Source: Candidatus Flavonifractor merdavium
GTDB taxonomy: Bacteria > Bacillota > Clostridia > Oscillospirales > Oscillospiraceae
Direction: 5' to 3'
Length of the DNA stretch: 64,000 nt
Assembly: GCA_019119335.1 (NCBI GenBank)
Contig: DWXF01000017.1
Span: forward strand, 1-64,000
The notes below the pieces were generated by a model. That model was given only the letters and a program-made list of their open reading frames with translations. It was not told the DNA's origin and did no database searches. Within the stretch, counting starts at the first letter, position 1; the number at the start of each line of letters is the position of its first letter. The translations under genes were made by a program, and so were the position numbers. Below are positions 58,801-64,000 of the stretch, piece by piece.

Positions 58801-60084
58801 ATGAGCCAGCACCGCGTCAGTACCCAGTGCCTCCACGCCGGCTACACCCCGGGCAACGGAGAGCCCCGCAACATCCCCATCATCCAGTCCACCACCTTCC
58901 GCTATACCACCGGGGAGGCCATGGGGGCCCTCTTTGACCTGGAGGCCAGCGGTTATTTCTATACCCGCCTGCAGAACCCCACCAACGACCATGTGGCGGC
59001 CAAGATCTGCGCTCTGGAGGGGGGCTCCGCCGCCATGCTCACCTCCTCCGGCCAGGCGGCCTCCTTCTATGCCATCTTCAACATTGTCTCCTGCGGGGAG
59101 CATGTGGTGTGCTCCTCCTCCATCTACGGCGGCACCTACAACCTGTTTGCCGTCACCATGAAGCGGATGGGCATTTCCTTCACCTTCGTGGACCCCGACT
59201 GCTCCGAAGCCGAGCTGGAGGCTGCTTTCCGGCCCGAGACCCGGGCGGTGTTCGGGGAGACCATCGCCAACCCCGCCCTGACGGTGCTGGATATCGAGAA
59301 GTTTGCCAAGGCCGCCCACGCCCACGGCGTGCCCCTGATCGTGGACAACACCTTCGCCACTCCGGTAAACTGCAAGCCCTTCCAGTGGGGGGCAGATATC
59401 GTCACCCACTCCACCACCAAGTACATGGACGGCCACGCCAACGCGGTGGGAGGCGCCATTGTGGACTCCGGCAAATTTGACTGGACCGCCCACGCCGATA
59501 AGTTCCCCGGCCTGACCACTCCCGACGAGAGCTATCACGGCATCACCTACACCGAGCGCTTCGGCCTGGAGGGGGCCTACATCACCAAGGCCACCGCCCA
59601 GCTCATGCGGGATCTGGGGGCCATTCCCTCTCCCCAGAATTGCTACTATCTGAACATCGGCCTGGAGACCCTGCCTCTGCGGGTGGCCCGCCACTGTGAG
59701 AACGGTCTGGCGGTAGCCAAATTCCTGAAGGACCACCCCAAGGTGGCCTGGGTGCGCTATCCCGGTTTGGAGGGGGACCCCTATTACGAGCGGGCGCAGA
59801 AGTACCTGCCCAACGGTACCTGCGGCGTGGTGTCCTTCGGCGTGAAGGGCGGCCGGGAAGCGGCCTCCAAGTTCATGGCCGGGCTGCAGCTGGCATCCAT
59901 CGCCACCCACGTGGCCGACGCCAAGACCTGCACCCTCCATCCCGCCTCCACCACCCACCGGCAGATGACCGATGAGGAGCTGGCCGCTGCCGGGGTGTCC
60001 CCGGATCTGGTGCGCCTCAGCGTGGGCATTGAGGATATTCATGACATCCTGGAGGATGTGGACCAGGCGCTGGCCGGGGTGTGA
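58801..60084 (+). CDS. metY: O-acetylhomoserine sulfhydrylase (MetY-type, PLP)
   Basis: 427 residues, a Cys/Met-metabolism PLP enzyme. The PLP lysine is K207 in HSTTKYMDGHANAVGG; TSSGQAAS binds the cofactor phosphate; the C-terminal LSVGIEDIHDILEDVDQAL is characteristic. The insertion after the lysine and overall length match O-acetylhomoserine sulfhydrylases rather than cystathionine lyases. It makes homocysteine from O-acetylhomoserine and sulfide. Start ATG at 58801, consistent with conserved HRVSTQCLHAGY. Confidence 0.9.
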   Translation: MSQHRVSTQCLHAGYTPGNGEPRNIPIIQSTTFRYTTGEAMGALFDLEASGYFYTRLQNPTNDHVAAKICALEGGSAAMLTSSGQAASFYAIFNIVSCGEHVVCSSSIYGGTYNLFAVTMKRMGISFTFVDPDCSEAELEAAFRPETRAVFGETIANPALTVLDIEKFAKAAHAHGVPLIVDNTFATPVNCKPFQWGADIVTHSTTKYMDGHANAVGGAIVDSGKFDWTAHADKFPGLTTPDESYHGITYTERFGLEGAYITKATAQLMRDLGAIPSPQNCYYLNIGLETLPLRVARHCENGLAVAKFLKDHPKVAWVRYPGLEGDPYYERAQKYLPNGTCGVVSFGVKGGREAASKFMAGLQLASIATHVADAKTCTLHPASTTHRQMTDEELAAAGVSPDLVRLSVGIEDIHDILEDVDQALAGV

Positions 60085-60087
60085 GCC

Positions 60088-60660
60088 ATGTATGTGAATC
60101 CTGAAGTTTATTCCGGCCCTCCGGCAGAGAGCCGGGACCCCAACGAGATGGCGGTGTACGCTTTTCTGGACCGGCTGGGAATTTCCTATCTCCGGTGTGA
60201 CCACGATTACGCCAACACCATGGAGGACTGCAAGGCGGTGGAGGCAGTTTTAGGGGTGCCTATCTGCAAAAATCTGCTGCTGACCAACCGGCAGCAGACC
60301 GACTTCTACCTGCTGCTGATGCCGGGAGACAAGCCCTTCAAGACCAAGGATCTGACCAAGCAGCTGGGCTGCGCCCGCCTGTCCTTTGCCAGCCCCGAAC
60401 AGATGAAACAACTGTTGGGCGCAGCCCCCGGCTCGGCCAGCGCCTTTGAGCTGATGCACGACAAAGAAGGCAGGGTCCGTTTGGTGATGGACCGGGAGCT
60501 GCTGGCAGGGGAATGGCTCAGCGGTCACCCCTGCTTTTCCACCTCCACCATCCGGCTGAAGCTGACGGATTTTCTGGAGCGGTTTCTGCCTGCCGTGGAC
60601 CATACCCCCACCGTGGTGGATCTGCCCTGGCCGGGGCCAGAGGCGGAATACACGCGGTAG
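60088..60660 (+). CDS. Prolyl-tRNA editing protein (ProXp/YbaK family)
   Basis: 190 residues. Freestanding editing domain that hydrolyses mischarged tRNA(Pro) (Ala- or Cys-tRNA). Conserved segments: CDHDYANTMEDCKAVEAVLG, CKNLLLTNRQQTDFYLLLMP with the catalytic-loop Lys of KNL, and GSASAFELMHDKEGRVRLVMD. Starts 4 nt after metY, so cotranscribed; the pairing with a sulfur amino-acid gene is suggestive if the target is Cys-tRNA(Pro). Confidence 0.88.
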   Translation: MYVNPEVYSGPPAESRDPNEMAVYAFLDRLGISYLRCDHDYANTMEDCKAVEAVLGVPICKNLLLTNRQQTDFYLLLMPGDKPFKTKDLTKQLGCARLSFASPEQMKQLLGAAPGSASAFELMHDKEGRVRLVMDRELLAGEWLSGHPCFSTSTIRLKLTDFLERFLPAVDHTPTVVDLPWPGPEAEYTR

Positions 60661-60688
60661 ATGGAAGCCCCGCAATCCAAAATCGAGA

Positions 60689-60724
60689 AAAAGCGGCGTA
60701 GTTTTTACCTACACCGCTTTTTTT
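60689..60724 (+). terminator. Intrinsic terminator after the prolyl-tRNA editing gene
   Basis: AAAAGCGG and GTAG pair with CTAC and CCGCTTTT across one C-A mismatch; seven T follow. Confidence 0.8.
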
Positions 60725-60851
60725 CTTGCATTTTCTTGTAAGATGTACTAAAATTGGAACGGCAAAATGCGATATCTGAAATAAAATTTCAGAAGCCAAA
60801 GATTTATGACAATAAAGTTGTATTTTAATACAAATTTTATGCCTATTAACG

Positions 60852-60878
60852 TTAATTAATTGGTAAAATAGACGATAT
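60852..60878 (+). promoter_or_regulatory. Sigma-28 (FliA/SigD)-type promoter of cheX-cheY
   Basis: TTAA (60852-60855), exactly 15 bases, GACGATAT (60871-60878). The SigD consensus is TAAA-N15-GCCGATAT, so 10 of 12 positions match at the right spacing. It drives chemotaxis genes, as expected for the flagellar sigma factor. Confidence 0.7.
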
Positions 60879-60884
60879 ATATAT

Positions 60885-61106
60885 TGAGGGAAATAATCTT
60901 ACTTTGGGCGGCCTGGTTTTTGCAGTTTTCCCGGTGAGGGACGGCCGCTGAAAAAGAAGTGCAAACGGGCCGTTTCCGGAGGAGCATAGCCCATGAGGCT
61001 GTACAGAGCGGACACGGTGCGTATTCAAGTAAACAGGTAGAACGGTACCATCGACATGGCGGATGGTTTTCCTGCCCGTTTGAATCGTTAGAAAGGAGGA
61101 TGTGCT
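60885..61106 (+). ncRNA. Long structured leader of cheX-cheY (possible regulatory RNA)
   Basis: About 220 nt with no gene. Two domains: GCGGCC / GGCCGC (60908-60913 with 60943-60948) enclosing CCC-GGTGA-GGG, and a long-range 9-bp helix CAAACGGGC / GCCCGTTTG (60962-60970 with 61074-61082) that closes a multi-stem region with hairpins ATAGCC-CATGA-GGCTGT (60986-61002) and ACCATC / GATGGT (61047-61067). The closing helix ends 9 nt before the AAAGGAGG site. I cannot match it to a known riboswitch, including the c-di-GMP classes. Confidence 0.5.
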
Positions 61107-61571
61107 TTGAACTCGCTTAGCCAGAAGGAAATACAGGACATTTTAAACTGCGCCATGCAGGATATAACCAACCGCATGACCAGCATTTCCCCCTGCGAGC
61201 ATGATGCCGCGTTCTCCGGCGACGTCTGTACGGTCCACACGACCTTTGAAGGGGGACACCATGCCACCTTGACGTTGTATATGGACATGGCGCTGCTGCA
61301 GCGCCTGACCCAGAGAGTTATGCAGCAGAATCAGGTAGAGCCACAGGACGTCGAGGACTTTACCAAGGAATATTTTAATGTGATCTGCGGGCAGGTGGCG
61401 TCCAGATTGTTTCAGACGGCGCATATCAGGTCCCGCTTCTGCATACCAAGATTTTGCCGGGGCCGCTATGTACCGGCAGACGGCGGAGCACGTCGGTGTG
61501 TGCTCAATTACGTCAGTAATTGTAAAGAAGGCGTACAGCTGATACATCAAATCTTGCCTATTTCCTCATGA
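61107..61571 (+). CDS. cheX: CheX-like CheY-P phosphatase
   Basis: 154 residues. It carries the exact CheC/CheX/FliY signature D-x3-E-x2-N-x22-P: Asp84, Glu88, Asn91, Pro114 (DFTKEYFN ... P). Glu and Asn are the catalytic pair that activates water on CheY-phosphate. A single signature and the size indicate CheX rather than CheC. TTG start at 61107, required by AAAGGAGG 7 nt upstream. It is followed by a CheY, its probable substrate. Confidence 0.85.
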   Translation: MNSLSQKEIQDILNCAMQDITNRMTSISPCEHDAAFSGDVCTVHTTFEGGHHATLTLYMDMALLQRLTQRVMQQNQVEPQDVEDFTKEYFNVICGQVASRLFQTAHIRSRFCIPRFCRGRYVPADGGARRCVLNYVSNCKEGVQLIHQILPISS

Positions 61572-61620
61572 TAAGATATAATAAAGGGTAAGCTGGATCG
61601 TTGAGAAGGAGCGATACAAT

Positions 61621-61986
61621 ATGGGGAAGAAAATTATGGTAGTGGACGATTCTCGGATCGTTCAGCTACAACTGCAAAAGATCCTGTCAGGGACGGACTA
61701 TGAAGTGGTGGCCTGCTGCCAGAGCGGTGAGGAAGCGCTGAGCCTGTATGAGCAGGTGAAGCCGGACCTGGTGACAATGGATATTCTGATGCCCGGTATG
61801 GATGGGCTGGAGACGGCCCGTACGATCCTGCAGAAGCATCCTGAGGCCAGGATTCTGATGGTATCCTCTCTGGCCTATGATGACACCATCAATGAGGCCA
61901 AGGACATCGGCGCCAAGGGCTTTGTCTATAAACCCTTTGACCCGGAGCAGATTGTCCTGTCCGTGCAGAAGGCCTTCACAGAATAA
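61621..61986 (+). CDS. cheY: CheY-type single-domain response regulator
   Basis: 121 residues, receiver only. D9-D10, phospho-acceptor Asp54 (VTMDILMPGMDG), switch Ser in MVSSLAYDD and Lys in YKPFD are present. As the only partner of the upstream CheX it should carry the chemotaxis signal to the flagellar switch and be reset by CheX. ATG at 61621 behind GAAGGAGCG. Confidence 0.93.
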   Translation: MGKKIMVVDDSRIVQLQLQKILSGTDYEVVACCQSGEEALSLYEQVKPDLVTMDILMPGMDGLETARTILQKHPEARILMVSSLAYDDTINEAKDIGAKGFVYKPFDPEQIVLSVQKAFTE

Positions 61987-62020
61987 ATGCGCAGAGGGAA
62001 TATGTATATCCGAACCGTAA

Positions 62021-62074
62021 AAAAATACCCGTCATCTGGAAGCAAAGGCTGCTTCAGGATGACGGGTATTTTTT
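62021..62074. terminator. Bidirectional terminator between cheY and csrA
   Basis: AAAAA-TACCCGTCATC pairs with GATGACGGGTA-TTTTTTT around an inner GAAGCA/TGCTTC hairpin; T-rich on both strands. Confidence 0.9.
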
Positions 62075-62329
62075 TCAGGAAGAGGCGGGGCCGTTTCCCC
62101 GGTGGAGAAGGGCCGATTTCAGCTCGTTGACCAGGGCCGGCGGCGCTGCGCCGGCGGCGTCCTGGTTGGTGCTGACGGCCTTCTGCAGCTCGCTGCGGAG
62201 TACCAGAACCTCCTTGGGGGCGCAGATACCGATATTTACCTGTCCGCCGGGCTCAATGGACAGAACAGTGACGCTGATGTGGTCGTCAATCACCAGGGAT
62301 TCGCCCACTTTGCGGCTCAGGACCAGCAT
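62075..62329 (-). CDS. csrA: Carbon storage regulator CsrA
   Basis: 84 residues. N-terminal MLVLSRKVGESLVIDDHISV and GICAPKEVLVLR are the RNA-binding strands of CsrA; it represses flagellin and other mRNAs by binding GGA motifs. The C-terminal ~25 residues exceed the 61-residue E. coli form, as in other Gram-positives. The start shares one base with the fliW stop, so FliW, its antagonist, is made from the same mRNA. Confidence 0.95.
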   Translation of the reverse strand: MLVLSRKVGESLVIDDHISVTVLSIEPGGQVNIGICAPKEVLVLRSELQKAVSTNQDAAGAAPPALVNELKSALLHRGNGPASS

Positions 62330-62775
62330 CAGCCCACCCCCCCGTTGGAGAATTCATCCAGCCGATGACGCATGTGGTAGGCATCGGTGTCCAGAATGAC
62401 CTGCATACCCCGGTGCAGATCGGGATTGATCACCAGCGGGCAGCGCAGATTGAGGGTACTGGCCCCTACCGGCTCCCGCACTACGCACATGACGTAGTAG
62501 CACAGCTCCTCGCTGCGGGAGACCTCCATCATGCGCAGCTCCTCATGGGAGAGAATGGGGGCATAGTCCGGCTTGAGAGAAAAGGGGTTCATGGCGATAA
62601 ACGCCGGGGAGGGCGCAGCCAAGCTCTGCAGGCAGAGCATATTTCCGTCACTCCCCTCAAAGGGGAGCAGCAGGAAAGATTTCTCCGCCTCAAACCCAAA
62701 CAGTCCGTTGGGGAAGGTCAACACGTCCTCCGGGGCGTAGTCGATCCGCCCAAAATATTTGGTGTCCAGCTGCAA
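62329..62775 (-). CDS. fliW: Flagellar assembly factor FliW
   Basis: 148 residues. Conserved DVLTFPNGLFGFEAEKSFLL and LNLRCPLVINPDLHRGMQVI segments identify FliW, which binds either flagellin or CsrA and so links flagellin translation to filament assembly. It precedes csrA as in most Gram-positive flagellar clusters. Confidence 0.95.
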   Translation of the reverse strand: MQLDTKYFGRIDYAPEDVLTFPNGLFGFEAEKSFLLLPFEGSDGNMLCLQSLAAPSPAFIAMNPFSLKPDYAPILSHEELRMMEVSRSEELCYYVMCVVREPVGASTLNLRCPLVINPDLHRGMQVILDTDAYHMRHRLDEFSNGGVG

Positions 62776-62789
62776 GGGGGTTCCTCCTT

Positions 62790-63395
62790 TTAGGCGTTGA
62801 CGTCGATGGGCTCGTAATTGGGATCAGCGGAGGGAGGCACGTACAGGGGCCCGCCCACGTACTTGATAATCACGTCCGGACGCTGGGTCATGGTGAACTC
62901 GATATCGCCGGGTACAAAGGTAAAGCTCATCTGCTCCATGCGCCAGTCAAAGTTCAGCTTGTCCATCTCATAACGGATACTCATTTCGCCGCCGTCCCAG
63001 CCGATATCGGGGCCCACGGTGGGCAAAAACTCGATATTCACATTGGTGGGATCGCCGATGTTCTGCTGTTTGGCCAGCTGAGGGATCACGTCCTGGTCGA
63101 TGCGTGCCTCCATCATCATGCGGCCCTCCCTGGCCATTACAGCGGTGGCCTGATAGGCGCTCTGCATGCCTGCCTGCGCCTGTTGTTGAATCAGGGTAGC
63201 GGTGGTGGGGGTTACAGAATTGCGGGATTCAAAGCTGTCAATGTTCACCTTGATGGGCTGGCTGCGAATGCTCAATCCATTTTTGTCCCGGGAGATCTCC
63301 ATCTGGGCCGTGCCGCGGGCATATTCCAGATGGGCCTTGGTGACTTTCATCTGGATTTCGATGGGGACTGTTTTGATCTCGATCAGCGGATACAT
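62790..63395 (-). CDS. DUF6470 flagellar-cluster protein
   Basis: 201 residues. Begins MYPLIEIKTVPIEIQMKVTK and contains FESRNSV and a YEMDKLNFDWR segment typical of DUF6470 proteins, found almost always between flgL and fliW in clostridia. No signal peptide; beta-rich ends flank a helical middle (about 65-110). Function unknown. ATG at 63395 with AAAGGAG about 11 nt upstream; an upstream frame start at 63434 has no site. Confidence 0.85.
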   Translation of the reverse strand: MYPLIEIKTVPIEIQMKVTKAHLEYARGTAQMEISRDKNGLSIRSQPIKVNIDSFESRNSVTPTTATLIQQQAQAGMQSAYQATAVMAREGRMMMEARIDQDVIPQLAKQQNIGDPTNVNIEFLPTVGPDIGWDGGEMSIRYEMDKLNFDWRMEQMSFTFVPGDIEFTMTQRPDVIIKYVGGPLYVPPSADPNYEPIDVNA

Positions 63396-63458
63396 GACCT
63401 GAAAGACTCCTTTCCTGCACCTCGCACGGCGCAAACTGAATAGCCCTTAACGGGCAGA

Positions 63459-64000
63459 TTAGCTCAGATAATCCATCAGAGACTGGGGAATGACGTTAGC
63501 GCCCACCTGGATAGCGGCGTTGTAGCTGGTCTGGGCCCAGGAGAGGGTCAGAATCGCCTCCACCTCGTCAATATTTTCGATGCTCTGCCGCTCGTTGTTG
63601 AGGGCGTCAAAGGTGCTTTCCAGCTGCGTCTTGTTGGTTTCCAGGTATTTGGCCTTGGTGTCCAGGGCGGTATGCTGCTTGCTGACCGCATCCTGGGCGT
63701 CGCGGAACTTGTCAACCAGCCGCTTGGCATCCTCATAATCGCCGGCAGGCCCCCAGGTCTTGGTATCCTCATTATAGCCCTTGAAAATTTCGGCCGTCCG
63801 CAGCATGATGGAAATAATGTTCTTGGGATCGCCGTCCTCGTCAAAATCGGTGCCGCCGATAAAATCGGTGCCACGGATCGCTGCGTCAAAGGCGGTGGAA
63901 TCAATGACGTTTCCGGCCTTATCCACCTCAAAACCCTTGCCGATATCCACATACAGGTGCTCCGCGTTCCACTTGTCCAGCACCTCTTGATTGGTCATGG
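63459..64000 (-). CDS. flgL: Flagellar hook-associated protein FlgL, C-terminal part
   Basis: The frame continues past the right edge, so only the last ~180 residues are visible. The end carries the flagellin-type C-terminal helix region (NNERQSIENIDEVEAILTLSWAQ broken in the usual way, then ASYNAAIQ-like TSYNAAIQVGANVIPQSLMDYLS), as in FlgL/HAP3. Position before DUF6470-fliW-csrA supports FlgL rather than flagellin itself. The visible N-terminal part includes an Asp/Gly-rich insertion (GTDFDEDGDPKN). Confidence 0.85.
   Translation of the reverse strand, partial: MTNQEVLDKWNAEHLYVDIGKGFEVDKAGNVIDSTAFDAAIRGTDFIGGTDFDEDGDPKNIISIMLRTAEIFKGYNEDTKTWGPAGDYEDAKRLVDKFRDAQDAVSKQHTALDTKAKYLETNKTQLESTFDALNNERQSIENIDEVEAILTLSWAQTSYNAAIQVGANVIPQSLMDYLS

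Noticed and set aside
60885..61106. c-di-GMP riboswitch in the cheX leader
   Set aside because: The context fits, but the conserved class I core (GCAAA loop and receptor pairings) and class II motifs cannot be found; kept only as an unclassified structured leader.
1..64000. CRISPR arrays, rRNA, tRNA genes and insertion sequences
   Set aside because: Looked for repeat-spacer periodicity, conserved rRNA/tRNA segments and transposase motifs on both strands; none seen. Dedicated searches were not possible here.

Overview
The window is a GC-rich chromosomal segment from a Gram-positive-type anaerobe. The gene content points to a motile clostridium of the Oscillospiraceae group (Flavonifractor / Intestinimonas / Oscillibacter-like). 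The evidence is RNase J, RlmH, a PadR regulator, several S-layer-homology (SLH) proteins, pyruvate carboxylase, a PBSX-type phage module and a clostridial flgL-DUF6470-fliW-csrA block. The genus is inferred and cannot be fixed from the sequence alone. I saw no rRNA, tRNA, CRISPR array or insertion sequence.

Layout. 0-0.5 kb: edge of an AT-richer FkbM-type methyltransferase gene. 0.6-6.1 kb: housekeeping genes (mutY, tdk, a small XRE repressor with a divergent 60-aa gene and a double operator, a PflX-like radical SAM protein, an RluA-type pseudouridine synthase, hemW). 6.2-15.4 kb: a secreted phosphodiester-glycosidase/SLH protein, an ArsC/Spx-like protein, lipoate ligase, murA, the yycJ-rlmH pair and a phosphoglucomutase. 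15.6-21.9 kb: a MacAB-like export operon (adaptor with an 11-residue repeat, ATPase, permease) ending in a large SLH protein. 22-24.3 kb: a lower-GC PHP phosphatase plus methylthioribose-kinase-like pair between two nearly identical hairpins. 24.3-28.6 kb: NlpC/P60 hydrolase, WYL regulator, second ArsC/Spx-like protein, RNase J.

29.9-42.9 kb holds the most interesting system: a compact, one-directional, apparently intact set of head and contractile-tail genes. It runs terminase, portal, protease-like, decoration, capsid, connectors, sheath, tube, a frameshifted tail chaperone, then baseplate genes. It has no integrase, repressor, replication, lysis or tail-fibre gene and no normal tape-measure gene. 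It ends at a strong terminator and is flanked on both sides by minus-strand SLH genes. It looks like a domesticated PBSX-like or gene-transfer-agent-like particle. Its chaperone gene carries a clear programmed -1 frameshift signal (A AAA AAA followed by a perfect 12-bp stem).

43-64 kb: a PadR operon under a perfect 45-bp palindrome, a D-2-hydroxyacid dehydrogenase, pyruvate carboxylase, a MATE exporter behind tandem leader hairpins, recG, a C-GCAxxG-C-C protein, a D,D-carboxypeptidase, and comEA coupled to a response regulator / histidine kinase / GerMN lipoprotein unit that resembles actinobacterial MtrAB-LpqB. Then come O-acetylhomoserine sulfhydrylase and a prolyl-tRNA editing protein. A sigma-28-like promoter and a long structured leader precede a CheX-CheY pair. 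The window closes with csrA, fliW, a DUF6470 gene and the 3' part of flgL on the minus strand.
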